From positions 1 to 17,169 of the forward strand of contig JAGLZG010000254.1 in the NCBI GenBank assembly GCA_023131705.1: DNA of 17,169 nucleotides, read 5' to 3'. This stretch comes from Nanobdellota archaeon (GTDB taxonomy: Archaea > Nanobdellota > Nanobdellia > Woesearchaeales > B3-WOES). Below, piece by piece: positions 1-7,068 of this stretch (positions are counted from its first letter, which is position 1; each line of letters starts with the position of its first letter). The notes beneath the pieces were generated by a model that did no database searches, had not been told where the DNA came from, and saw nothing but the letters and a program-made list of their open reading frames with translations. The position numbers and the translations under genes were made by a program.

Positions 1-1
1 C

Positions 2-373
2 GCATTAAGCAAGATCCAGGCAAATAATCTTGCAAGGTTCATTGTTGAGAATACGCCGCTTGCAAGTTATAAGATCATAAGAACAAACAAAAAAATTACA
101 CAGAAATTCACAAAAAAAACTCCGGCAAAGATATTCCGGAAGCGCAAAGGCAAAACAAAGCTTCCAGTCAGCACCACAGTCGAAAGAAGCAAGTATAGGC
201 TCAACACCAAAGGAGAGAAGAGGGGAATAAGCCTCAAAGGCCTGAGAAAATTGAAGAGCCAGAGAAGCATCATAGCCAGGCTAAAGCCTGCAAAGAAGAA
301 AGCAGTGAAGAAAAGAGCTGTTAAGAAGAGATCTACACAAAAGCGCAAGACCATCAAAAGAACAAGGAGATGA
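2..373 (+). CDS. 5'-truncated protein with very basic C-terminal tail
   Basis: An open frame enters from the left edge (123 codons visible) and ends at TGA 371-373. The visible part begins ALSKIQANNLARFIVENTPL, a plausible folded segment. It then becomes extremely Lys/Arg-rich, and the last 35 residues are almost all K, R, T or A (for example KKKAVKKRAVKKR). No start codon fits inside the window, so the gene begins upstream. The tail resembles nucleic-acid-binding tails of archaeal chromatin or virion core proteins, which is inference from composition only. It is followed after 4 bases by another basic protein whose Shine-Dalgarno (GGAGATGAT, 366-374) lies in the end of this gene, so the two are probably co-translated. 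I do not recognise the family. Confidence 0.75.
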   Translation, partial: ALSKIQANNLARFIVENTPLASYKIIRTNKKITQKFTKKTPAKIFRKRKGKTKLPVSTTVERSKYRLNTKGEKRGISLKGLRKLKSQRSIIARLKPAKKKAVKKRAVKKRSTQKRKTIKRTRR

Positions 374-377
374 TATC

Positions 378-578
378 ATGGTAAAATTAACAACAAGATA
401 CGGTCCAAATTCCAACAAATTCTATGGATATAAATTCAATGGCAGAATATATAAGACTGAATTCATGCTGAATAGAGCAACCAACAAATGGTTTAAAAGA
501 AATCCACGAAAGAGAGTTGCCCCAATTGCTAAGCCAGTATATGTTGTCAAAAAGGCTGCAAAAAGAAAAAAGAGATGA
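378..578 (+). CDS. Small basic protein (66 aa), possible nucleic-acid-binding
   Basis: A 66-residue protein with ATG at 378, 4 bases after the previous stop, preceded by GGAGATGAT at a suitable distance. The N-terminal half is rich in aromatic residues and Asn (YGPNSNKFYGYKFNGRIYKT), suggesting a small beta-rich fold. The C-terminal 20 residues are dominated by Lys/Arg and end KKAAKRKKR. No cysteines and no membrane segment are seen. It sits between two other strongly basic genes in the same direction, so a shared role such as DNA condensation or nucleoprotein is a reasonable guess. The family is not recognised. Confidence 0.72.
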   Translation: MVKLTTRYGPNSNKFYGYKFNGRIYKTEFMLNRATNKWFKRNPRKRVAPIAKPVYVVKKAAKRKKR

Positions 579-781
579 CTCACATGCCTAAGACCTTGAA
601 GCAATTCAAACACCAGGAAGTTATCAGAAAGCCCACCACAGTCAAATTCACAACAAAGGATGGTAAACTTGTGGGCTTTCCTGCCACCAAGATTATCAGA
701 AGACCTAAGCAAGTAAAATTCAACGTTAAGCCCAGGGGAAGCAAGAAACAAAAAACAGTATGTTTCACAGCCAGGCGCTAA
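575..781 (+). CDS. Small basic protein (65-68 aa), possible nucleic-acid-binding
   Basis: The frame overlaps the previous stop by an ATGA at 575-578. A second in-frame ATG at 584 (MPKTLKQFKH) gives a 65-aa product and may be the true start, since AGATGA lies 5 bases before it. The protein is Lys/Arg-rich throughout, with alternating hydrophobic residues (VKFTTKDGKLVGFP, QVKFNVKPRG) that suggest beta strands. It is the third consecutive small basic gene. It ends just before the promoter at 786-839, and the T6 run at 796-801 could serve as its terminator. The function is unknown; a virion or nucleoid DNA-binding role is inferred only from charge and context. Confidence 0.68.
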   Translation: MTHMPKTLKQFKHQEVIRKPTTVKFTTKDGKLVGFPATKIIRRPKQVKFNVKPRGSKKQKTVCFTARR

Positions 782-785
782 TTCC

Positions 786-839
786 TGTTAACAACTTTTT
801 TAAATTATATAAATGACCTCATTCTTACTTGTTAACAAG
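786..839 (+). promoter_or_regulatory. TATA promoter flanked by TGTTAACA palindromes
   Basis: T6 (796-801) followed by AAATTATATAAATGA (802-816) forms an archaeal TATA/BRE-type element. TGTTAACA occurs on both sides, at 786-793 and 830-837 (centres 44 bp apart). The downstream copy is part of a perfect 12-bp palindrome, CTTGTTAACAAG (828-839). With usual archaeal TATA-to-start spacing, transcription would begin near 830-836, giving an almost leaderless mRNA that starts at ATG 840. The same cassette with the same 2-base spacing to the start codon recurs at 2186-2230, which supports both starts. The palindromes look like operator sites, but their binder is not known. Confidence 0.72.
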
Positions 840-1436
840 ATGGATGATAACGAAGATATTCTAGACGATTACCCAATGGAAGAGACATTTGGCCATGATC
901 CTTCAAATACAGATGCAGATACATTCAAACAACGCACAGATCCGCAAAAACTTCTGGAAAGATATCGACTGCAATTAATGAATGCATATAAAGTCGCAGA
1001 TGAAGTCAAGGGTGATCATGGCGTAACTAAGACTGTATTCAGGATAAAATGCAAGAAAAATACAAAGCCAAAAGCCAATAAGCAAGGCGTTGAAGATATC
1101 ATCAGCTATCTTGAGAAATTTATAAATAGCCATGTGGTCCAGGGAAATTTACCAACACCAGAAGAATACAGACTCAGGCTGAGACATATAAGCAATGATC
1201 TTACAGTGCATTTCATGGCCATGCGCAAAGACTGGGATATACCTTTAAATGAAATTGATGCTGTAATAAGCAATGCTATCAACATCATAGACCTGTTCTT
1301 GACAAGAACATTATTCAATGAGGAAAGAATACGATTTGGCGAGAGTTTCAAAGAAACGGTATCAAAAGATATCAAGCCAATAAGAAAGGAGAATCCATTT
1401 CAAAAAGTAGCAAGTTATCTTGCTGGGAGGCGATAA
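840..1436 (+). CDS. Hypothetical soluble protein, acidic N-terminus
   Basis: 198 aa. I chose ATG 840 (MDDNEDILDDYPMEE) over an in-frame ATG at 813 because 813 lies inside the TATA element, and because 840 is placed exactly like the start at 2231 relative to the repeated TGTTAACA motif. The first 30 residues are strongly acidic. The rest looks alpha-helical (DPQKLLERYRLQLMNAYKVA; LNEIDAVISNAINIIDLFLT), with no cysteine cluster and no membrane segment. It is the first gene of the promoter-driven plus-strand operon and the only clearly soluble larger protein in it. It could be an internal, scaffold or matrix-type protein, but that is positional inference. The family is not recognised. Confidence 0.78.
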   Translation: MDDNEDILDDYPMEETFGHDPSNTDADTFKQRTDPQKLLERYRLQLMNAYKVADEVKGDHGVTKTVFRIKCKKNTKPKANKQGVEDIISYLEKFINSHVVQGNLPTPEEYRLRLRHISNDLTVHFMAMRKDWDIPLNEIDAVISNAINIIDLFLTRTLFNEERIRFGESFKETVSKDIKPIRKENPFQKVASYLAGRR

Positions 1437-1438
1437 AT

Positions 1439-2185
1439 TTGGTAAATGTATTGATGATAATTATAATTGTGGTAGTGGGAATATTTGTTTTGCTGGGAGG
1501 CATACTGTTATATTTTTGGAAGAAATCAGGAAAGAAGTTTCCATTCATTCTATACAGCCCTAATGGAGAGCGCGCAGATATAATATATGCAAGGGTTAGA
1601 ATAGATCCTGAAAATCCAGCAAATAAGCAATTTGTATTTGATACATTGGATAGCCCTTTGACAATTAAAAGACCAACAATATTCCTCAACGGAATACCCC
1701 ACAGGGAAATAACATTCAACAAATTAAGCGAATACAATTACTTGAAAAATCAAGGGATAAAGGTTGATGAAAAGAAAAAAGAAGAGCTTGAAAATCAAGA
1801 AAGAGATGTATATCAATATGTAGATGGCACGAAGATAGATAATAAAGCATACCTGGAAAAATGCCTTGAACCTGAAGAAAAACAGATTGCTATCTCAAGA
1901 CTCAAGGAGAACACTAGAAGATATCAGGATCCTATGAATAAATATGCTGCTTATACACTGATTGGAACCTTTGTAATGTCTTTCTTAATCTGCGTATGCA
2001 TGGGCTATTGTTTCTTTAAAGTTGGTGATATCACAGATGATGTTGTCACAATAGCCAAAGAGCAGGATGAATCAATCAAGGTATTAAATCATGTTGCCAC
2101 AACAAACCAGCAAACGACTGAACAGCTTACAGGCATAGCAGCAGCATTGACACAGAACAAAGAGATTACGCGGCAAATCACTTAA
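1439..2185 (+). CDS. Two-TM membrane protein with internal charged domain
   Basis: 248 aa starting at TTG 1439. The start is supported by GGGAGGCGAT (1425-1434), a near-perfect Shine-Dalgarno in the end of the previous gene with 8 bases from GGAGG to the codon; ATG 1454 is the alternative. TM1 is at about residues 5-27 (IIIIVVVGIFVLLGGILLYF) and TM2 at about 173-193. Between them lies a charged domain of roughly 145 residues with a Lys/Glu-rich helix (KVDEKKKEELENQERDVYQY). The C-terminal ~55 residues after TM2 are polar and helical (IKVLNHVATTNQQTTEQLTG), possibly coiled-coil, reminiscent of the helical tails in envelope or fusion-type proteins. The stop runs straight into the T8 tract of the next promoter. 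Function unknown; virion membrane protein is inferred. Confidence 0.8.
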   Translation: MVNVLMIIIIVVVGIFVLLGGILLYFWKKSGKKFPFILYSPNGERADIIYARVRIDPENPANKQFVFDTLDSPLTIKRPTIFLNGIPHREITFNKLSEYNYLKNQGIKVDEKKKEELENQERDVYQYVDGTKIDNKAYLEKCLEPEEKQIAISRLKENTRRYQDPMNKYAAYTLIGTFVMSFLICVCMGYCFFKVGDITDDVVTIAKEQDESIKVLNHVATTNQQTTEQLTGIAAALTQNKEITRQIT

Positions 2186-2230
2186 TTTTTTTTAAATTAT
2201 ATAAATGAGCATAACTAAGTTGTTAACAGA
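2186..2230 (+). promoter_or_regulatory. Second copy of TATA-TGTTAACA promoter
   Basis: T8 (2186-2193) begins right after the previous stop and is followed by AAATTATATAAATGA (2194-2208), identical to 802-816. TGTTAACA is at 2221-2228, two bases before GTG 2231. The spacer from TATA element to palindrome is 12 bases here and 13 in the first copy; the spacer sequences differ, so the shared parts look functionally conserved. The T8 run may also terminate the upstream transcript. Unlike the first copy there is no second palindrome upstream of the TATA element. Confidence 0.7.
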
Positions 2231-2908
2231 GTGTCAAAAACAGATAATAATGAAAAAATTCTAGCTGCATTATTCATGACCGCAATAGTCATAACAGCCA
2301 TCTTTATGATTATTGCAGCTTATACTGGCGTGAAGATACGCAATGATTACACTTGCGGCGCAAACAAATATACTGATTTTAGTGGCAGGGAGCTTGCAAA
2401 TAGCAGCTATACGCTGGATAATGAAGGAGAATACTTGCTGCAGAAATTCTTTGTTGAGGATCCTGAAAATGTTGAATATAGATTCTGTTATAATGGAATT
2501 GTCAATGGAAATGTCAAGATAGATATCATTGATAAGTTCAATAACAGCTTAGGGATTGATTACCTGAATAATCATACTTCTTATTATTGCACTGAAATTG
2601 ACTATGGATATATCACAAGAATCAATTATTTAGGTGTGCGCTGCCTGAATTGCGATGAGAATAATAGCCTGGTATTGCAGAAAGAATTATCAGGCGCAGA
2701 AGTAGTGCAAATAAACGGCAATACAGCCGCTTTAAGCATAGACTATGATAATACATTATCTTACACTCTTAGAAGCAAAACATCCTGCAAACGCATGCTA
2801 AAGTTCTATACAGGATGGTATTTTGTATTGCTCCTGGTAATTATATTATGTATGGCCATAATGGTAGGATACAATAAATTCAGAGATTTCATGTTTAAGG
2901 ATTGGTAA
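2231..2908 (+). CDS. Bitopic surface protein with Cys-rich ectodomain
   Basis: 225 aa, GTG start fixed by its position in the repeated promoter. TM1 is at about residues 10-33 and TM2 at about 196-216, leaving a ~160-residue middle domain with six cysteines (C42, C86, C120, C138, C141, C186), enough for three disulfides. Several N-x-S/T sequons (NSSYT, NNSL, NHTSY) lie in the same region. Both properties point to an extracytoplasmic domain held by two membrane anchors. It is the first gene of the second promoter unit, directly upstream of a tiny ribbon-helix-helix gene. It may be a glycosylated envelope protein. No family recognised. Confidence 0.78.
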   Translation: MSKTDNNEKILAALFMTAIVITAIFMIIAAYTGVKIRNDYTCGANKYTDFSGRELANSSYTLDNEGEYLLQKFFVEDPENVEYRFCYNGIVNGNVKIDIIDKFNNSLGIDYLNNHTSYYCTEIDYGYITRINYLGVRCLNCDENNSLVLQKELSGAEVVQINGNTAALSIDYDNTLSYTLRSKTSCKRMLKFYTGWYFVLLLVIILCMAIMVGYNKFRDFMFKDW

Positions 2909-2910
2909 CA

Positions 2911-3045
2911 ATGGCAAAAAGAACAGCAAAACAAACTCATATCCGGGCATATGTTCCAGACAAAAATAAGATAGCAAGGTTTGCAGACAAGCATAAAATT
3001 AGTCATGCTGATGCAGTCAAAAGGCTTTGCAAAAGAATCAAATAA
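2911..3045 (+). CDS. 44-aa ribbon-helix-helix-like DNA-binding protein
   Basis: ATG 2911, two bases after the previous stop; TAA at 3043-3045, one base before the next ATG. The sequence starts MAKRTAKQTHIRAYVPDKNK and matches the Arc/CopG ribbon-helix-helix layout. A short strand with alternating polar and hydrophobic residues (THIRAYVP) is followed by helix A (KNKIARFADKHKI), a Ser turn, and helix B (SHADAVKRLCKRI). In this family the N-terminal strand pairs between two subunits and contacts the DNA major groove. The protein is strongly basic. Encoded downstream of two promoters carrying TGTTAACA palindromes, it is a natural candidate for their autoregulator, but that is unproven. Confidence 0.68.
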   Translation: MAKRTAKQTHIRAYVPDKNKIARFADKHKISHADAVKRLCKRIK

Positions 3046-3046
3046 G

Positions 3047-3586
3047 ATGGAATTGTTCAAAAACAAAAAAGGGAATCTTGCAATAGAAACTATAATGATC
3101 ATGCTGGCATTATTCATATTTGCTTTATGCAGCATCCTTAGCATAACTGCCTGGAATGTATTTGATGATAGCATCCAAAACATGGATAATGAAACTGTAA
3201 GCCAGGATGTCAAGGATCAGATTAGTGGATTGGGATATCTTGTATTGTGGGGAGATAAGCTTTTTGTAATATTTTTTGTAATATTGCTGATATCGTATAT
3301 TATTGCAAGCGTAACACTTCCAATTGAAAAGCCAATTTACTTGATCATCTTCCTGGTTATCCTGGTATTTATTACAATCGTGGCCATGATCCTAAGCAAT
3401 TCATGGGCTTATCTGATAGAGAATCCCAATCTAATTGCTGCAGCAGGAGAATTGAAATTTACAGACTTTTTCATGACATATCTTCCAATCATAATGTTTA
3501 TCATAGGAATAATAGGAGCTCTTCTTTTCTACACCAGGAAAGAAACAAGCTTCTCAATTGGAGGCGATACGCGTGGCTTTGAATAA
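3047..3586 (+). CDS. Multi-TM protein with prepilin-like N-terminus
   Basis: 179 aa. I chose ATG 3047 (MELFKNKKGNLAIETIMIML) because it directly follows the stop of the 44-aa gene; a longer frame from 2981 would overlap that gene. The N-terminus reads NKKG, then NLAIE, then a long hydrophobic helix. This is the class III signal layout of archaeal type IV pilins (positive residues, Gly before the cut, Glu at +5). Unlike simple pilins it has three more hydrophobic segments, at about residues 75-92, 100-125 and 150-168. The last residues overlap the next gene's start by 14 bases. It may be a membrane-embedded structural protein or pilin-like platform component; the pilin link is inference from the N-terminus only. 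Confidence 0.77.
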   Translation: MELFKNKKGNLAIETIMIMLALFIFALCSILSITAWNVFDDSIQNMDNETVSQDVKDQISGLGYLVLWGDKLFVIFFVILLISYIIASVTLPIEKPIYLIIFLVILVFITIVAMILSNSWAYLIENPNLIAAAGELKFTDFFMTYLPIIMFIIGIIGALLFYTRKETSFSIGGDTRGFE

Positions 3587-3686
3587 GAAAGCATCTGCAA
3601 TGCTGCAGAAGATAGCAATCATCTTCATGATTATGTTTTTCCTGGCATTAACAATCCTGCATTTCGCAAGCATGACAGGTGTATAA
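3573..3686 (+). CDS. 37-aa single-TM peptide, NKKA N-terminus
   Basis: GTG 3573 is preceded by GGAGGCGAT (3560-3568), with the same 8-base spacing from GGAGG as the TTG start at 1439. The stop is TAA 3684-3686. The product begins MALNKKASAMLQKIAIIFMI and then has one hydrophobic helix, ending FASMTGV. Its size, positive N-terminus and single membrane span resemble very small coat or holin-type peptides and the N-termini of prepilins. It overlaps the previous gene by 14 bases and lies 5 bases before the large LamG gene. The strong ribosome site is the main reason to believe it. Function unknown. Confidence 0.66.
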   Translation: MALNKKASAMLQKIAIIFMIMFFLALTILHFASMTGV

Positions 3687-3691
3687 AAAGA

Positions 3692-6634
3692 ATGAAAAAG
3701 ATAATATTAATCTGGATGATTGGAATTGTTCTTTGTAGTGTTGGGAGTATGGGACTTGAATTAACCGATGGTTTAGTCTCCTGTTGGGAAGGCAACAATA
3801 ACAATAGCTATCCAGATGCGATTGGTTCTTATGATGGCACAATATATGGAGCAACTTATACATCATCAGCACATCTAAATGGGGGATATATTTTTGATGG
3901 CATTGATGATTATATAAGAATATCTGGATTCCCTCAGCTAACTGATGATTTGACAGTTCTGATGTGGGTTAAAGACTCAACATCAGATGATGGTATGGGC
4001 ATAGGTAACGATTGGTATTTATGGATTGATGATACTGGTGGTGATATATTACACTTTAATGATGGCTCAGGCTATCTAACTCCTGATTCGAATTCCGGAT
4101 TAGCTGATAGTCAATTTCATCAAACAGGATTTAAGAAAACTGGCGGTCAACTTACATATATAATAGATGGCAGTTTTAAAGATACAGTAACATCAACAGC
4201 AGATTTAACATGGTCTGATTCAGACTTATATATTGGAACTCGCAGTGATGAATCATTTAATTTTGAAGGCACAATAGACCAAGTATGTATATGGAACAGA
4301 ACATTATCATCAACTGAAATTTCCACTGCATATAATAATGGGACTGGAACTGAATTTGATATATTTACAACATCAATAACATCTCCATCCAATGCTTCAT
4401 CAATACAGGAGAATACCCCATACACCCTAAATTTCACCTTTGACCAAACAAAAGCAGATGATGATATAATTGATTGTATCTTAAAAGAAAATGGAACGCA
4501 GATTAATTCAAGCCAATACAATATATCAGCATCAGGTGAAAACCTTACCATTTCCAAGACATTCACATCCGAAGTTTATTATGATAATATTGAATACCAG
4601 GTATTCTGCAATGATTCCACTTATAACAGCTCAGATTCAGTCACTTTAGATATCCTTATGGATGATACTAATCCAACAATCAATTTCACAAATCCTTTAG
4701 AAAATAACTCAACAAAGGTATTTGATAACATCACTTTAAACATTTCCATGGAAGATAATCTGCGATTATTCAATGCTTCAGTAGTAATCAATTATCCGAA
4801 TGGCACTTTATTGCACAGCAATTATACTGATTATATCAATACAACTACCTGGACCTTTACAGATTTCCTGAATCTATCTGATGCGCCTGCAGGTATTTAT
4901 ACAAGCATAGCAAAAGCATGCGATGGCCTGGAAGAAGAGCTGAATTGCAAAACAACAAACTTTGCATTCACCTTGATGAAGATTTCAACAAATTATTCCA
5001 CACCTGTTTATGAGGATGATGATACTGCATTCAGCCTATTATTTGAGTTCCTCAATATTACCAACAGCTCAACTGCAACCTTGATATACAACAATACTGA
5101 ATATCCTGGCCTGATTGATCATACAAATAATAGTTATGTTGAATTCACAGCCAATGTCACAATCCCTTGGGTGTATGCTAACAATACAGCCATATCTTTT
5201 TCTTGGAATTACAGCCTTGAATATGCCAATGGATCAAGTGAAGATGGCCAAACTGCAGCAGAGTCTCACACAGTCCTATGGAATCTATCAAGATATCCTA
5301 GGGTGAATGTTTCATTGATTGAATTCTATACTAATTCCAGCATCAGCACGTTCTCAATCCTTACAGATTATGGATCTTCTTTTAATACAACTTCAGGATC
5401 TATCAATGTTCCAATCCTAGAAAATAATCTTACAGTGATCAACATCTCAAGCAGTGGATATTCTTCTTTGCTGGATTATAATTTGACAACAAGCTCAGGA
5501 TATGAATATCAAAACATAACTATGTATACATTCAACAGCATCAGGCTTAATATCTTCAATGAAAGCAGCATGGGCCTGCTTGCTCAAAATGTGACTATTC
5601 ACACAATCAGTGATGTTACAAGCTTTACAAATTCAACAACTTCTGGCTTTATCATCATAGATTTCCTGGCTCCGAATTCTTATGAGCTGCGCTTTGAATC
5701 TGATGGCTTTAATCCTATCAGCAAGTTCATCACAGTGCTGAATGACAGCACAAACAACATCAGCATATACATGACTGAAAATGTGACTGAGCTGCAGGTT
5801 ATAGAGATTCTTGATACTGCAAACCAGCCAGTTGAGAATGCAATTGTGTGGCTGCAAAAAGAGATTATTGGCAGTCCTGATCAGTTTATCACAATCCAGG
5901 AAGCGCAGACAAATTATGATGGCCAGACTACAGTATGGGTTGAAAGGGATCTAACAACATATTACAGGTTTGCAGTTATCTATGAGGGTGAATCAAAGCC
6001 CATCCAGCCTTCAGGCAATCTCTTCACTGGCAAGACTTATTTTATTCCAGGAGTGGATGAAACAATACAGCTTATCATTGATATAACAGGCACGCCTACA
6101 GATTTTATCAGTGATAGATATGCAGTCAGCACAGATCTTTATTTTGGTGGCGTTGATAACAATACTGTCTTTTATGAATTCGTGGATGGCAGAAATAGCA
6201 TCTCCGGCGCAAGGTTGGTTATCAAAGGCAAGTATATAGGAAACCTTACATTTGATTATGAGCTTATCAGTGACCAGGAGGTTTCAGGAACATCAGGCAT
6301 GCTTAATTATACATTTATTCCCATCAACAATACAATCTATCAAATTGAGGCATATATAATCTATGATGGTGGTGAAGAATTAGCAGGGGAATTAATTAAG
6401 AGATTTGAAGCTGATGTGGTTGTTGATAAGAATACTGGCTTGTTATATGCAGTCATTCTTTTGGTTGTTGTCGCGCTTGTGACAATCAAGTTTGGACCTT
6501 TAGTATCTGGAAGCATAACCTTTGCCAGCTTATTCGCATTCAATCTATTCGGATTAACAGACATCCCTACTTCAATTATTACGACCATAATAGCTTTTAT
6601 CATCATAGTATTTGGCAAGACGAGGAAACAATGA
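3692..6634 (+). CDS. Giant LamG-domain surface protein, C-terminal membrane anchor
   Basis: 980 aa. Residues 1-22 are a signal peptide (MKKIILIWMIGIVLCS). Residues ~24-218 form a concanavalin-like LamG_3 domain, with recognisable GLVSCWE, YIFDGIDDYI, LTVLMWVKD, LTYIIDG and IDQVCIWNRTLSSTEI strings. These domains commonly bind carbohydrates or host surfaces. Then come several beta-sandwich/Ig-like segments dense in N-x-S/T sequons, two stretches resembling carboxypeptidase-regulatory-like beta domains (~615-690 and ~700-770), and two or three hydrophobic segments in the last ~65 residues ending GKTRKQ. So it is a secreted, probably heavily glycosylated, membrane-anchored spike or adhesin. It sits among small membrane proteins, and its ATGA end overlaps the next gene. 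It is the best candidate host-recognition protein; a cellular adhesin is the alternative. Confidence 0.88.
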   Translation: MKKIILIWMIGIVLCSVGSMGLELTDGLVSCWEGNNNNSYPDAIGSYDGTIYGATYTSSAHLNGGYIFDGIDDYIRISGFPQLTDDLTVLMWVKDSTSDDGMGIGNDWYLWIDDTGGDILHFNDGSGYLTPDSNSGLADSQFHQTGFKKTGGQLTYIIDGSFKDTVTSTADLTWSDSDLYIGTRSDESFNFEGTIDQVCIWNRTLSSTEISTAYNNGTGTEFDIFTTSITSPSNASSIQENTPYTLNFTFDQTKADDDIIDCILKENGTQINSSQYNISASGENLTISKTFTSEVYYDNIEYQVFCNDSTYNSSDSVTLDILMDDTNPTINFTNPLENNSTKVFDNITLNISMEDNLRLFNASVVINYPNGTLLHSNYTDYINTTTWTFTDFLNLSDAPAGIYTSIAKACDGLEEELNCKTTNFAFTLMKISTNYSTPVYEDDDTAFSLLFEFLNITNSSTATLIYNNTEYPGLIDHTNNSYVEFTANVTIPWVYANNTAISFSWNYSLEYANGSSEDGQTAAESHTVLWNLSRYPRVNVSLIEFYTNSSISTFSILTDYGSSFNTTSGSINVPILENNLTVINISSSGYSSLLDYNLTTSSGYEYQNITMYTFNSIRLNIFNESSMGLLAQNVTIHTISDVTSFTNSTTSGFIIIDFLAPNSYELRFESDGFNPISKFITVLNDSTNNISIYMTENVTELQVIEILDTANQPVENAIVWLQKEIIGSPDQFITIQEAQTNYDGQTTVWVERDLTTYYRFAVIYEGESKPIQPSGNLFTGKTYFIPGVDETIQLIIDITGTPTDFISDRYAVSTDLYFGGVDNNTVFYEFVDGRNSISGARLVIKGKYIGNLTFDYELISDQEVSGTSGMLNYTFIPINNTIYQIEAYIIYDGGEELAGELIKRFEADVVVDKNTGLLYAVILLVVVALVTIKFGPLVSGSITFASLFAFNLFGLTDIPTSIITTIIAFIIIVFGKTRKQ

Positions 6635-7068
6635 ATAAAAAAGGAGATTTTAATCTGCAGGGAATGATAATAGGCATGTTAGTTGTAGGCCTGTTCTTTG
6701 GAATGTGGGGTATTTTTATCTCTCAGCTTGGCGCGAATTATGATACAACTGGCTATGATTCTTCAGATATCGAGAAATATCAAATCATGGGGAATATCAG
6801 TGATGATATCAATTCTGCTCATTCATATGTAGATAAAGTCACAGTCGATAAAAGCGTATTTGATTATTTCAGCGATATCCTCGATAAGATACTTACTCCA
6901 TTCAAATTCATATATAGGAGCTTTACAACATTGATCACCCTCACAACTGATGCAGTTGCAGATCTTAAATTAGATCCTATTATTGGGGATTTCTTTGTGA
7001 CTGTTTTGACAGTGCTGGTTATTGTTGGCATTGTTATGATTAAATTTTATATGGGGAAACGAAAATGA
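6631..7068 (+). CDS. Two-TM membrane protein with NKKG start
   Basis: 145 aa, ATG 6631 in a 4-base ATGA overlap with the LamG gene. The N-terminus MNKKGDFNLQGMIIGMLVVG resembles an archaeal class III (prepilin) signal, but position +5 after Gly is Gln rather than Glu. TM1 is at about residues 12-31 and TM2 at about 120-139, ending KFYMGKRK. The middle is polar, with a hydrophobic helix-like stretch around residues 75-105. Its coupling to the spike gene suggests a partner or major envelope protein. Two hydrophobic helices in a small protein is also the plan of spindle-shaped archaeal virus coat proteins, but I see no specific sequence match. Confidence 0.78.
   Translation: MNKKGDFNLQGMIIGMLVVGLFFGMWGIFISQLGANYDTTGYDSSDIEKYQIMGNISDDINSAHSYVDKVTVDKSVFDYFSDILDKILTPFKFIYRSFTTLITLTTDAVADLKLDPIIGDFFVTVLTVLVIVGIVMIKFYMGKRK

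Noticed and set aside
67..357. Hydrophobic 96-codon frame on the minus strand under the first basic gene
   Set aside because: It is the antisense shadow of a Lys/Arg-rich gene (AAG/AAA read backwards gives Leu/Phe). The plus frame is consistent with its basic neighbours and has ribosome-site continuity.
422..768. Minus-strand frames opposite the small basic genes
   Set aside because: They overlap two tightly packed plus-strand genes and have no ribosome site or own promoter.
813..839. N-terminal extension MTSFLLVNK for the 840-1436 gene
   Set aside because: The ATG at 813 lies inside the TATA element, upstream of the expected transcription start, whereas 840 matches the spacing seen at the second promoter.
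2981..3046. Upstream ATG giving 22 extra residues on the 3047 gene
   Set aside because: It would overlap the 44-aa ribbon-helix-helix gene, and the extension hides an otherwise standard prepilin-like N-terminus.
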